From Mycolicibacter sp. MU0083 (GTDB lineage Bacteria > Actinomycetota > Actinomycetes > Mycobacteriales > Mycobacteriaceae), in the NCBI RefSeq assembly GCF_963378075.1, contig NZ_OY726394.1:1736001-1800000 (forward strand): a stretch of DNA of 64,000 nt. Reading direction: 5' to 3'. Position 1 is the first letter of the stretch. Each line of letters starts with the position of its first letter. Positions 42,186-50,495 of this stretch are shown piece after piece. The notes beneath the pieces are model-generated. The model did no database searches. It had not been told where the DNA came from and saw nothing but the letters and a program-made list of their open reading frames with translations. A program made the position numbers and the translations under genes.

Positions 42186-43711
42186 CTACTGCAACGACAG
42201 CCCCCACGCTGGTGTTGCCCGGGGTTCCCGGCTCGATCGACACCAATGCGGTGGTGGATCAGATGGTGCGCCGCGCGTCCTCGACGGGGTTCGAATCGTG
42301 GTGGCGGCGCGCGGAATCTGTTGGCTTCTGCGCCCACCCCATCCAACTCAGAGGTACCGACGAGATAGGCCGCGATCGGGTGGTGTGGACACGGTGCAAC
42401 AACCGCCGCGCACAGGTATGCCCATCGTGCTCAGACCTGTACGCCCGCGACACGTGGCAGCTCGTGCACGCTGGCACCGCCGGCGGCCACCACAACATCC
42501 CCGCAGCAGTGGCCGATCGTCCGCAGGTGTTCGTCACCCTCACCGCACCTAGCTACGGGCCTGTTCACGCCGCCGCGCGTGCAGGCGACAAGAAGCAGCG
42601 TGTGTGTCGCGACCACCACCACACTGGCGGCTACCGCCGATGCCCGCATGGGAAACCACTGTGGTGCAGCACAACCCACGGCGAAGGTGATATCTATGCG
42701 GGACAGCCGATCTGCGCGGACTGCTACGACTACACCGGGCATGTCCTGTTCACATGGCACCTGCCCGAACTGTGGCGACGCTTCACCATCACCCTGCGAC
42801 GCACACTGCGCCGAGAGCTACGTGCTTCGGGCGCCGACCCGGATGCGGTGCAGGTCAGCTTCATCAAAGTCGTCGAACTGCAAGCCCGGCTCATCCCGCA
42901 CATTCATGCCCTGATCCGCCTCGACCCGCCCGACAGCGATGACTCTGGCGGTCATGACTGGCATGCGCCCCTTGCGGCAACCGAACTGGCCACCATCATC
43001 CAACAGGCCGTTCGAACCGTGGCCGTGACGGTCACCGACTCATCCTCAAATACAGCGACACGCTCATCCTCAAATACAGCGACACGGGTGATCAGGTTCG
43101 GCACACAAGTCGACACCCAACCCATCGACAACCGGCACGCCGGCACGGACGGCTCTGCTGTGCAGGAGGATTCACCACACGGCGGGGTTCTTCCAGGCCG
43201 CCGCGTAGCTCGCTACCTCGCGAAATACGTCACCAAATCCTTAGCTGACGTCGGGATCAGCGCGCGACGCATCTCCACCGAGGCCATCGCTGACCTCGAT
43301 GTCTGCGACCACGTTCGGGCGATCCTGACCGCCATCAGCCAACTCGCCGATAAGGGACTGGCCGGTGTCGGTCGGTGGCTGCACACCCTGGGCTACCGGG
43401 GCCACATCACCAGCAAATCCCGCCGCTATTCCACCACGATGACCGCGCTGCGCGAACGTCGCGCGGCCTGGACCCGTGAACAACGTTTAAAAAGCACTGC
43501 GCACCAACATGATCTCGGCCTCGACTCCACCGATGGCGATGATCTGGTGGCATGGGAATTCGATCGTGCCGGCCCCACCAGCCTCGGCGACCGGACCCTC
43601 ATCTACTCCGCGGCCGTCCAACACATCCACACCCGCCGCATCGGACTGATCGAAGTCCGTGGCCAAGCCCGCAATCAACAATGGGATCCGCCAGGGGGAA
43701 GCGATGGCTGA
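42182..43711 (+). CDS. RepSA-type replication initiator
   Basis: A 509-residue rolling-circle initiator of the kind used by pSAM2-like elements. Cysteine motifs RAQVCPSCSDLYARDTWQL and HHTGGYRRCPHGKPLWC-type zinc ligands (CPHGKPLW, CADCYDY) precede the catalytic part with the metal-binding HIHALIRLD (HUH-type) and VARYLAKYVTKSLAD with the candidate catalytic tyrosine. The GTG 42182 start is coupled to the translocase gene. A perfect 24-bp tandem duplication inside the gene adds eight residues (SSSNTATR repeated). A short gene follows overlapping its 3' end by 8 bases. Confidence 0.88.
   Translation: MTTATTAPTLVLPGVPGSIDTNAVVDQMVRRASSTGFESWWRRAESVGFCAHPIQLRGTDEIGRDRVVWTRCNNRRAQVCPSCSDLYARDTWQLVHAGTAGGHHNIPAAVADRPQVFVTLTAPSYGPVHAAARAGDKKQRVCRDHHHTGGYRRCPHGKPLWCSTTHGEGDIYAGQPICADCYDYTGHVLFTWHLPELWRRFTITLRRTLRRELRASGADPDAVQVSFIKVVELQARLIPHIHALIRLDPPDSDDSGGHDWHAPLAATELATIIQQAVRTVAVTVTDSSSNTATRSSSNTATRVIRFGTQVDTQPIDNRHAGTDGSAVQEDSPHGGVLPGRRVARYLAKYVTKSLADVGISARRISTEAIADLDVCDHVRAILTAISQLADKGLAGVGRWLHTLGYRGHITSKSRRYSTTMTALRERRAAWTREQRLKSTAHQHDLGLDSTDGDDLVAWEFDRAGPTSLGDRTLIYSAAVQHIHTRRIGLIEVRGQARNQQWDPPGGSDG
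43039..43086. repeat. 24-bp perfect tandem duplication in the initiator gene
   Basis: Bases 43039-43062 are repeated exactly at 43063-43086. The unit is in frame and gives SSSNTATR twice. It lies in a linker between the HUH region and the tyrosine region, so it probably does little harm. Its perfection implies a recent event. Confidence 0.9.
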
Positions 43712-43901
43712 CAGGTCCCGAGCAGCACGTGCTCGCTCCGGGTGTGACGCTCGTCCCGATGCGCCGACGGTGTCAGAGGGGGGTGTTGAAATTGTTGTGC
43801 CCAACCAATATCGACTTCCGTCCGAGGCCAACCGCGCGCTGGTACACGTGATAATGGCTGTGCGGGACCGGATGCTTGGATCAGGGAGGGGAGTGGCGTG
43901 A
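43704..43901 (+). CDS. Small protein in the Xis/RDF position
   Basis: A 65-residue basic protein (MADRSRAARARSG, then VEIVVPNQYRLPSEANRALV) that overlaps the initiator stop by 8 bases and the recombinase start by 4 bases (GTGA). In pSAM2 the order is repSA, xis, int, so this gene occupies the excisionase position. I see no clear winged-helix or MerR-like motif, so it is not assignable by sequence. As serine recombinases use unrelated recombination directionality factors, it is a candidate RDF. Confidence 0.6.
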   Translation: MADRSRAARARSGCDARPDAPTVSEGGVEIVVPNQYRLPSEANRALVHVIMAVRDRMLGSGRGVA

Positions 43902-45544
43902 GCCTGAGGTTCGCCTTCTATGGCCGAGTGAGCACGGAGGACGCTCAAGACCCGGAGGCGAGCCGCAGCTGGCAGAAGCGGCGTGCCATGGACCTGATCA
44001 CTCCGCACGGCGGATTCATCGCCGCCGACTACTTCGATGTGGGACAGAGCCGTTCACTGCCGTGGAAGCGCAGGCCAGAGGCGTCACGTCTGCTTGCTGA
44101 TGTCGCTTGTCGGGACCGTAGCTTTGATGCCGTAGTGATTGGGGAACCCGCCCGTGCGTTCTACGGGCCGCAGTTCGCGCTCACCTTCCCTGTCCTCACG
44201 CACTACGGAGTTGGCCTGTGGGTACCCGAGGTCGGCGGAGCGGTCGATCCCGGCTCCGAGGCACACGACCTGGTGATGACTCTGTTCGGCGGCATGAGCA
44301 AGGGAGAGCGCGCTCGAATCCAGATGCGCGTCCGTACGGCGATGTCAGCACTCGCGCACGACACCGCCAGATATCTCGGTGGTCGACCACCCTACGGTTA
44401 CCGGCTCGTCGATGCCGGCCCGCATCCAAACCCTGCCAAGGCCAATCTTGGGCAGCGGCTTCACCGCCTCGAACCCGACCCCGCGACATCTTCGGTCGTC
44501 GAGCGGATCTACCGCATGTACGCCGACGGAGCGGGCCTGCGCTATATCGCGCAACGGCTCACCGACGATGGTGTACCGTCACCGAGCCAGTACGACCCGG
44601 CACGGAATCGGCATCGTGACCCACGAGGATGGTCCCATTCGGCGATCCGCGCGATACTCGACAACCCGGCGTACCGCGGTATCCGTGTTTGGGGCAAGCA
44701 GGAGAAATACGAGGTTCTGGTCAACCCCGATGATGTCGCTGCGGGGTATGAGACTCGTATGCGGTGGCGTGATGAGGCCGACTGGATCGCACCAGAACGC
44801 CGCACGCATGAAGCGCTGATCCGTGACGAACTAGCGCAGGCTGTTCGTCTTCGGATGCAGGCGCGGCGGGGTCCCGGTCTTGTTTGCAGCAGAGAGTCAA
44901 CAGTGCCATATGCACTGCGTGGGCTGCTGTTCTGTGCCGCATGTGGACGGCGGATGCAGGGCGCTGCCCGCGCCGGGAAGCGAACAACACGCATCCTCTA
45001 CCGTTGTGAGCTCGGTAAGTCGCGTTCGGTACCCGCGGACCTGAGTGATCACCCGCGCACCGTCTACCTCCGTGAAGATGAGGTGACTGCGCGACTTGAC
45101 GAATGGATCGCCACCCTGGCCGATCCGGCCGACTTGGCACGCGGGCAAGACGCGGACCCGGTAGCAGGGGCTGGCTACGCGGCCTTGCGGCGCCAGCTCA
45201 GCGAGGCGAATGCGAAGGTTGCTGCTCTGGTTACCGCCGTGGAGTCTGGTGTGGCCGTTGAGGATTTGACTGTTGCATTGCGCCGCCGCACCGCCGAGCG
45301 CGACGAGCTGAAGGTCCGTCTTGAGCAAGCGGAGCGACCTCGCGTCATGACTGCCGCACAAATCAGCGAGTTGGTTGAGGAATTGGGCGGGCTGTCAGCA
45401 GTGCTTGGTGAGGCAACCGGGGCGGAACGCGCTCAGGTATACGCAAGCCTGGGCCTGCGCCTCGACTACGACCCGCATCTTCAGCGAGTCACGGCGACTG
45501 CCGACTTAAGTCGTGTCGCCGGACGTGTCCGAGGGGGGACTTGA
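43898..45544 (+). CDS. Large serine recombinase (integrase)
   Basis: A 548-residue serine recombinase. The resolvase domain begins FAFYGRVSTEDAQDPEASRS with nucleophile Ser12, and continues to MSKGERARIQMRVRTAM. The recombinase domain follows (GGRPPYGYRLVD, DNPAYRGIRVWGKQE), then the zinc ribbon (LLFCAACGRRMQG ... YRCELGKS) and a coiled-coil region (LRRQLSEANAKVAALV, ERDELKVRLEQAE). It integrates and, with a directionality factor, excises the element. GTG 43898 overlaps the small upstream gene. The TGA stop at 45542-45544 is formed by the last two bases of the 19-bp attachment repeat plus tRNA-side DNA. In the circular form the frame would continue. Confidence 0.93.
   Translation: MSLRFAFYGRVSTEDAQDPEASRSWQKRRAMDLITPHGGFIAADYFDVGQSRSLPWKRRPEASRLLADVACRDRSFDAVVIGEPARAFYGPQFALTFPVLTHYGVGLWVPEVGGAVDPGSEAHDLVMTLFGGMSKGERARIQMRVRTAMSALAHDTARYLGGRPPYGYRLVDAGPHPNPAKANLGQRLHRLEPDPATSSVVERIYRMYADGAGLRYIAQRLTDDGVPSPSQYDPARNRHRDPRGWSHSAIRAILDNPAYRGIRVWGKQEKYEVLVNPDDVAAGYETRMRWRDEADWIAPERRTHEALIRDELAQAVRLRMQARRGPGLVCSRESTVPYALRGLLFCAACGRRMQGAARAGKRTTRILYRCELGKSRSVPADLSDHPRTVYLREDEVTARLDEWIATLADPADLARGQDADPVAGAGYAALRRQLSEANAKVAALVTAVESGVAVEDLTVALRRRTAERDELKVRLEQAERPRVMTAAQISELVEELGGLSAVLGEATGAERAQVYASLGLRLDYDPHLQRVTATADLSRVAGRVRGGT
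45525..45543. repeat. attR core, 3' end of tRNA-Leu
   Basis: The second copy of GTGTCCGAGGGGGGACTTG. It covers the discriminator base, the 3' acceptor strand and part of the T stem of the tRNA-Leu gene, and also codes for the last residues of the recombinase. The tRNA is therefore intact after integration. Confidence 0.9.
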
Positions 45545-45611
45545 ACCCCCACGCCCGTTAATAGGGCACTAGCACCTCAAGCTAGCGCGTCTGCCATTCC
45601 GCCACTCGGAC
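45526..45611 (-). tRNA. tRNA-Leu (anticodon GAG)
   Basis: An 86-nt class II tRNA on the minus strand. The acceptor stem pairs GTCCGAG (5') with CTCGGAC (3'), discriminator A, no encoded CCA. The anticodon stem CTAGC/GCTAG encloses the loop TTGAGGT, giving anticodon GAG. A long variable arm (CCC...GGG) and a T arm GGGGG-TTCAAGT-CCCCC complete the fold. It is the integration target of the element. Confidence 0.95.
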
Positions 45612-45737
45612 CAACCCGGCGCGCGGCCGGGCAGCTAAGGCTAACGGATGCCCGCCGCCGGACCCAAACCCAGCCCCGCCACGCCCATCCGACCGGGCCC
45701 GGAACGGCCGCGTGCGGAAGTGGTAGTAAAGGTAACT

Positions 45738-47084
45738 GTGACCGATGTCCCCGATCCTGCCGCCGACGCAGTGGCCGAGGTGGTCGAACTCGTCAGCGCC
45801 CTCATCCGGTTCGACACCTCCAACACCGGCGAACCGGCCACCACCAAAGGCGAGGCCGAGTGCGCCCGCTGGGTGGCCGCCCAGCTCGAGGAAGTCGGCT
45901 ATGAGACCGAATACCTTGAATCCGGCGCGCCGGGGCGCGGAAACGTCTTCGCCCGCCTGGCGGGCAGTGACCCGTCCCGCGGCGCACTGCTCATCCACGG
46001 CCACCTCGACGTGGTGCCCGCCGAGGCGAACGACTGGAGCGTGCACCCGTTCTCCGGTGCTGTCGCGGACGGCTACGTCTGGGGGCGCGGCGCGGTCGAC
46101 ATGAAGGACATGGTCGGGATGATGATCGCCGAGGCGCGGCACCTGGCCCGGGCCGGCATCACCCCGCCCAGGGATCTGGTCTTCGCATTCCTCGCCGACG
46201 AAGAGGCCGGCGGCACCTACGGCGCGCAGTGGCTGGTGAAGAACCGGCCCGACCTGTTCGCCGGGGTCACCGAGGCGATCGGGGAGGTCGGCGGCTTCTC
46301 ATTCACGGTGCCGCGGCCCGACGGCGGCGAGCGCCGGCTTTACCTGATCGAAACCGCCGAAAAGGGGCTGTGCTGGATGCGGTTGCGGGCCCACGGCCGC
46401 GCCGGGCACGGGTCGATGATCAACGACGACAACGCCGTGACGATCCTGGCCGAGGCGGTGGCCCGACTCGGCCGGCACAGGTTCCCCGTGGTGCTCACCG
46501 AAGCCGTCGAGCAGTTCCTGATCGCCGTCGGCGAGGAGACCGGGCTCGCCATCGATGTCGACTCCCCGGACCTGGAGGGGATGATCGAGAAGCTGGGGCC
46601 GATCTCCCGGATCGTCAACGCCACGCTGCGCGACACCGCGACCCCGACCATGCTGCAGGCCGGCTACAAGGCCAACGTGATCCCGGCGACGGCCGAGGCT
46701 GTGCTGGACTGCCGGGTGCTGCCCGGGCGTCAGGCCGCGTTCGAGGCCGAGGTCGACGCCCTGATCGGCCCGGACGTGACCCGGGAATGGGTCACCCATC
46801 AGCCCCCGGTGGAGACCACGTTCGACGGGGATCTGGTCGAGGCGATGAACGCCGCGCTGCTGGCCTGCGACCCCGAGGCCCGCACCGTGCCCTACATGCT
46901 GTCCGGCGGAACGGACGCAAAAGCGTTCGCCAAGTTGGGGATTCGTTGTTTCGGTTTCGCCCCGCTGCGGTTGCCCCCCGACCTCGACTTCGCCGCACTG
47001 TTCCACGGCGTCGACGAGCGGGTGCCGGTTGACGCGCTGGAGTTCGGTACCCGCGTGCTGCACCACTTCCTGACACACTGTTGA
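45738..47084 (+). CDS. M20 family metallopeptidase/deacylase (Rv2141c-like)
   Basis: A 448-residue zinc hydrolase of the ArgE/DapE/ACY1 family. Metal-ligand motifs are LIHGHLDVVPAE (His, Asp) and GRGAVDMKDM (Asp), the catalytic Glu in LADEEAGG, and the C-terminal His in LFHGVDERV. It removes acyl groups or cleaves dipeptides; the exact substrate is unknown for this orthologue. GTG 45738 follows AAAGG and gives the orthologue-like N-terminus; an upstream ATG at 45648 adds a proline-rich leader that runs close to the tRNA promoter. First chromosomal gene right of the element. Confidence 0.92.
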   Translation: MTDVPDPAADAVAEVVELVSALIRFDTSNTGEPATTKGEAECARWVAAQLEEVGYETEYLESGAPGRGNVFARLAGSDPSRGALLIHGHLDVVPAEANDWSVHPFSGAVADGYVWGRGAVDMKDMVGMMIAEARHLARAGITPPRDLVFAFLADEEAGGTYGAQWLVKNRPDLFAGVTEAIGEVGGFSFTVPRPDGGERRLYLIETAEKGLCWMRLRAHGRAGHGSMINDDNAVTILAEAVARLGRHRFPVVLTEAVEQFLIAVGEETGLAIDVDSPDLEGMIEKLGPISRIVNATLRDTATPTMLQAGYKANVIPATAEAVLDCRVLPGRQAAFEAEVDALIGPDVTREWVTHQPPVETTFDGDLVEAMNAALLACDPEARTVPYMLSGGTDAKAFAKLGIRCFGFAPLRLPPDLDFAALFHGVDERVPVDALEFGTRVLHHFLTHC

Positions 47085-47105
47085 TCTGAAACGAGAGGAC
47101 CACAC

Positions 47106-47636
47106 ATGACCGCTGCTCCCGATCCCTACGCCGCGCTGCCCAAGCTGCCCACGTTCACGCTCACCTCGACGTCGCTCACCGACGGCGGGACGCTGGCCAA
47201 CCCGCAGGTCAGTGGAATCATGGGCGCCGGGGGACAGGACGCCAGCCCGCAACTGAGCTGGTCGGGCTTCCCCGAGGAGACCCGCAGCTTCGCGGTCACC
47301 GTCTACGACCCCGACGCGCCCACCGCCTCGGGCTTCTGGCACTGGGCGGTGGCCAACCTGCCGGCCACCTGCACCGAACTGCCCGAGGGCGTCGGCGACG
47401 GCAGCCTGCTGCCCGGTGACGCGCTGAGCCTGGTCAACGACGCCGGGATGCGCCGGTACGTCGGTGCCGCCCCGCCGGCGGGTCACGGTGCCCACCGCTA
47501 CTACGTCGCGGTGCACGCCGTCGACGTCGAGAAGCTGGAGCTGGCCGAGGACGCCAGCCCCGCCTTCCTGGGCTTCAACCTGTTCATGCACGCGATCGCC
47601 CGCGCGGTGATCGTCGGCACCTACGAGCAGAACTAG
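47106..47636 (+). CDS. PEBP/YbhB family protein (Rv2140c-like)
   Basis: A 176-residue phosphatidylethanolamine-binding-protein family member. [40 protein letters not shown] and [13 protein letters not shown] are the conserved ligand-pocket strands. Its function is not settled. It lies 21 bases after the M20 gene and is convergent with pyrD, separated by a long palindrome. Confidence 0.92.
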   Translation: MTAAPDPYAALPKLPTFTLTSTSLTDGGTLANPQVSGIMGAGGQDASPQLSWSGFPEETRSFAVTVYDPDAPTASGFWHWAVANLPATCTELPEGVGDGSLLPGDALSLVNDAGMRRYVGAAPPAGHGAHRYYVAVHAVDVEKLELAEDASPAFLGFNLFMHAIARAVIVGTYEQN

Positions 47637-47663
47637 CGCCAACACCCCCGCGTTTTTCCTTCA

Positions 47664-47723
47664 GCGAGCGTGCGTGCTTGTACGGTTGCGACCGGCGTGT
47701 CGCGTACAGACACGCACGCTCGC
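47664..47723. terminator. Imperfect palindrome between convergent genes (dispersed repeat type)
   Basis: GCGAGCGTGCGTGCTTGTAC (47664-47683) and the inverse of GCGAGCGTGCGTGTCTGTAC (47704-47723) pair at about 17 of 20 positions around a 20-base loop. It sits between the ends of the PEBP gene and pyrD and would act as a bidirectional terminator. Its half-unit, GCGAGCGTGCGTGTCTG...GACACGCCG, reappears at 62080-62112. Confidence 0.6.
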
Positions 47724-47734
47724 GGTCAAGGGGG

Positions 47735-48802
47735 CTAGGACGCGGCGGAGCCGACCGCCTCGGCAAGCGACGCGAACCCGCCGTCGCGCAGTCGCTGCGC
47801 CAGGCCGGCGTGGATATCGCGTGCCCACAGGCCGCCGCCGTAGATGAACCCGGTGTAGCCCTGCAACAGCGACGCGCCGGCGGTGATGCGCTCCCAGGCG
47901 TCGTCGGCGGTCTCGATGCCACCGACACTGATCAGCACCAGCCGGTCACCGACCCGGGCGTAGAGCCGCCGCAGCACCTCCAGCGACCGGCGGGCCACCG
48001 GCGGGCCGGAGATACCGCCGGCACCCAGGTCGGCCACTCCCGGGGTGGCCAACCCGTCGCGCGAGATCGTGGTGTTGGTCGCCACGATGCCGGCCAGGCC
48101 CAGTTCCACGCACAGATCGGCGATGGCGTCGACGTCGGTGTCGGCTAGATCCGGGGCGATCTTCACCAGCACCGGCTTATCGGTCTCGCCGCGCACCGCG
48201 GCCAGGATCGGCCGCAGCGTCTCCACGGCCTGCAGGTCGCGCAGCCCCGGAGTGTTCGGGGAGCTGACGTTGACCACCAGGTAGTCGGCCAGCGGCGCCA
48301 ACAACCGCGCGCTGGTGCGGTAGTCCTCCACCGCGCCCTCGGGCGGGGTGACCTTGGTCTTGCCGATGTTGACCCCGATCGGCACCTCGGCGCGCTGCCG
48401 CGTCAACCGGGTCGCCAGCGCGGCCGCCCCGTGGTTGTTGAACCCCATCCGGTTGAGCAGTGCCCGGTCGTCGGGCAGCCGGAACAGTCGCGGTGCGGGG
48501 TTTCCCGGTTGCGCGGCAGCCGTCACGGTGCCCACCTCGGCGTAGCCGAAACCCAGAGCGCCCCAAGCGTTCAGCCCGTGGCCGTCCTTGTCGAACCCGG
48601 CGGCCAGGCCGAGCGGTCCGGGAAAATCCACCCCGAACACGGTGGTGGCCAGGATCGGGTCGTGCGGCGCCAGTCGTCGCCCCAACATCCGGCGGCCCGC
48701 GGAGGTGGCGGTGGCGCCGCGGAATCCCGCGAACACGACCTTGTGGATGCGTTCGGCAGGCACCAGGAAGAACGCCCGGCGCAGCCCGTCGTAGAAGCCC
48801 AT
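47735..48802 (-). CDS. pyrD: Dihydroorotate dehydrogenase (quinone), class 2
   Basis: A 355-residue membrane-associated flavoenzyme that oxidises dihydroorotate to orotate in pyrimidine synthesis and passes electrons to quinone. Typical segments are [48 protein letters not shown] with the class 2 catalytic serine, and [14 protein letters not shown]. The N-terminal extension (residues 1-40) is the quinone-binding helical region. ATG 48802 is 4 bases after the stop of the DUF5703 gene; the order lppL-DUF5703-pyrD is one operon. Confidence 0.95.
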   Translation of the reverse strand: MGFYDGLRRAFFLVPAERIHKVVFAGFRGATATSAGRRMLGRRLAPHDPILATTVFGVDFPGPLGLAAGFDKDGHGLNAWGALGFGYAEVGTVTAAAQPGNPAPRLFRLPDDRALLNRMGFNNHGAAALATRLTRQRAEVPIGVNIGKTKVTPPEGAVEDYRTSARLLAPLADYLVVNVSSPNTPGLRDLQAVETLRPILAAVRGETDKPVLVKIAPDLADTDVDAIADLCVELGLAGIVATNTTISRDGLATPGVADLGAGGISGPPVARRSLEVLRRLYARVGDRLVLISVGGIETADDAWERITAGASLLQGYTGFIYGGGLWARDIHAGLAQRLRDGGFASLAEAVGSAAS

Positions 48803-48806
48803 CGGA

Positions 48807-49070
48807 TTACAGGCCCGGCTGGTCGACGCAGCGGCCGGTACCGGCCGGGTTCACAGCAGACTTCTTGCGGCGCAGCAGAACCCGCCTGCTTCCGTCGGTG
48901 TACAACCGCACTCGGGTCAGCTCCCAACCTCGGTACTCGGCTTCGATGGACAACCGCGTCGATGCCCCGATCCGGGTGACCTCCGGGGGCAGGCGCAGCG
49001 GAATCCACTCGTAGTCATCGGATAAGTCGGTATCCCAGCCGGCCGGCAGCCGGCCCCGCCGCACGGTCAC
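48807..49070 (-). CDS. DUF5703 family protein
   Basis: An 87-residue conserved actinobacterial protein: [20 protein letters not shown], then [20 protein letters not shown] and [20 protein letters not shown]. Function unknown. The start is GTG 49070, which overlaps the lppL stop by 4 bases (GTGA). An open frame runs far upstream through lppL on this strand, but that part is antisense-like shadow sequence and not real protein. Confidence 0.85.
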   Translation of the reverse strand: MTVRRGRLPAGWDTDLSDDYEWIPLRLPPEVTRIGASTRLSIEAEYRGWELTRVRLYTDGSRRVLLRRKKSAVNPAGTGRCVDQPGL

Positions 49071-50095
49071 CGTGGCCTCGCATCGGCGATCACCTGGACT
49101 CCGTCCCCCGAGCCCGACACCGCGTACAGGGTGCCCGACGTGTCGTCGAAGACGAGGGTATTGGGTTGCTGCACGGTCGGATAGCGAACCTTCTCCACGG
49201 GGATTCCGGTGGTCAGATCGTATCCGACCACGGTGTTCGTGCCGGTCTGCGACACCCAGGCGAAGCCGCCCGATCCGGTCAGCCCGTACGGGGCGTGCGG
49301 CACCGGATAGTCCTGATGCAGCATCAGCGGGCCCACGCCGTACACCAGCAGTCGGCCGCCGCGGGTGTCCGCGGCCAGCAGCGGGCCGTCCGGGGCGATG
49401 GCCAGCGTCGTCGCGCCCTGCCCCGCTCGCAGGGCGTACTGCGGTTTGCCGTCGGTGTTGAGGGACGTCACCGACGTCTGGCCGCGGTCGAGCACCACCG
49501 CGATATCGCCCTGCGTGACGATCTCGTCGACCCGGGCGAAGATCTTGGTCCGTTCGGCGGTGGTGGTGCCGTCGGACGCCAGGGTGTAGACCGCGCCGTC
49601 GGCACTGCCCAACACCAGGCGCCCGTCGGCGCGCCGGGCGATCGCGGTGAAGTCGACATCGGCGGCACCGTCGACGTCGATCCGGGTGACGCCGCGCCCG
49701 GCCAGGTCGACCACGACGTAGCCCCCGCGACCGGACAGGTAGGCGTGTCCCGCGCCGTCGCCGGCCAGGGCGCTCGCCGGTCCGGGCAGGGTCACCGCGG
49801 GGGTGGTCCGGCCCGTCGGGCTCACCAGATCGACGGTGGCCGGGGCCTGCGCGTCGGGCCCGGGCGACAGCACCGCCAGCAGCCCGGTGGCCGCGTCGAA
49901 CACCGCGGCCGTCGCTCGGCCGGACAGCGGGCGCACGGTGCCCGCCGGCCGTTCGGCGGCGGCCGGGGAGACGGCGGGCTCGGCCGGCGCGATCGTCGGC
50001 GGGGCGATGCTGATGGGGCCGGACGAGCACGCCGTGAGCAGCAGCATTGGCAACAACAGGCCCGCAAGACTCAGGCGGGAGGGGCGCTTCAGCAC
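49067..50095 (-). CDS. lppL: Conserved lipoprotein LppL
   Basis: A 342-residue exported lipoprotein. The signal peptide MLKRPSRLSLAGLLLPMLLL ends in the lipobox LTAC with Cys23. The mature part is a beta-propeller-like series of strand repeats (FDAATGLLAVLSPG, LAGDGAGHAYLSGRGGYV, FTAIARRADGRLVLGSADG, LVFDDTSGTLYAVSGSGDG). Position next to pyrD matches mycobacterial Rv2138/lppL. Its role is unknown; the propeller suggests binding at the outer face of the membrane. Confidence 0.9.
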   Translation of the reverse strand: MLKRPSRLSLAGLLLPMLLLTACSSGPISIAPPTIAPAEPAVSPAAAERPAGTVRPLSGRATAAVFDAATGLLAVLSPGPDAQAPATVDLVSPTGRTTPAVTLPGPASALAGDGAGHAYLSGRGGYVVVDLAGRGVTRIDVDGAADVDFTAIARRADGRLVLGSADGAVYTLASDGTTTAERTKIFARVDEIVTQGDIAVVLDRGQTSVTSLNTDGKPQYALRAGQGATTLAIAPDGPLLAADTRGGRLLVYGVGPLMLHQDYPVPHAPYGLTGSGGFAWVSQTGTNTVVGYDLTTGIPVEKVRYPTVQQPNTLVFDDTSGTLYAVSGSGDGVQVIADARPR

Positions 50096-50177
50096 GCACC
50101 GATTCTAAGGAAGGCGGCCAGGTGAACGCGGCATGTCCTCCGCAGCCATAAGTTTGCTCAGGTGTAACGTCGCGGAC

Positions 50178-50471
50178 ATGACTGTGGCCAAGGACTGGCA
50201 ACTGGCATGTCCGGAGTTCTTCATCGAAGAGATCTGGACCGGCGCGTTCGCCAGCGGATTCGGTGAGGTCGGTGACGGCCGCACCTTCTCCTTCCGCACC
50301 GAGGACCAGAAGCTGGTGGTCGACGTCTACCGGCCCGGCCTGCCCGGCCCGGTCCCGCACGACGAAGACGTGGTGGCCACGGCCAGTCGGCGGCTGTTCG
50401 AGATCGACGTCGCCGACGAACGCAGCCTGTCGGCGGCGGTCCGCGACGTGGTGTCCGAGCTGACCCGCTGA
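50178..50471 (+). CDS. Conserved hypothetical protein (Rv2137c position)
   Basis: A 97-residue acidic protein: MTVAKDWQLACPEFFIEEIW, RTEDQKLVVDVYRPG, FEIDVADERSLSAAV. No recognisable domain, signal or membrane segment. ATG 50178 is chosen because an ATG at 50133 would add 15 unconserved-looking residues. Divergent from lppL and 24 bases upstream of uppP, with which it may be co-transcribed. Confidence 0.72.
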   Translation: MTVAKDWQLACPEFFIEEIWTGAFASGFGEVGDGRTFSFRTEDQKLVVDVYRPGLPGPVPHDEDVVATASRRLFEIDVADERSLSAAVRDVVSELTR

Positions 50472-50495
50472 CCCCAGCCCGGTACGGTCGTCGTC

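Larger units (their letters stand above)
5113..45543. mobile_element. Integrative (AICE-like) catabolic element in tRNA-Leu(GAG)
   Basis: About 40.4 kb lies between the two 19-bp repeats. The end next to the intact tRNA carries, in order, an HTH regulator, an SCO3933-type protein, an FtsK/TraSA-type translocase, a RepSA-type initiator, a small protein and a large serine recombinase. These are replication, transfer and integration functions typical of actinomycete integrative conjugative elements. The rest is a toxin-antitoxin pair, IS remnants and a catabolic cargo that includes CYP153 and three flavin monooxygenases. AICEs are usually well under 30 kb, so this one is large. I found no other copy of the 19-mer by reading, but nested or sequential insertions inside the interval cannot be excluded. 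Confidence 0.82.

Noticed and set aside
46299..47645. 448-codon open frame on the minus strand opposite the M20 and PEBP genes
   Set aside because: The plus strand encodes two well-conserved proteins; the antisense frame has only low-complexity Gly/Val/Gln-rich sequence and no motif.
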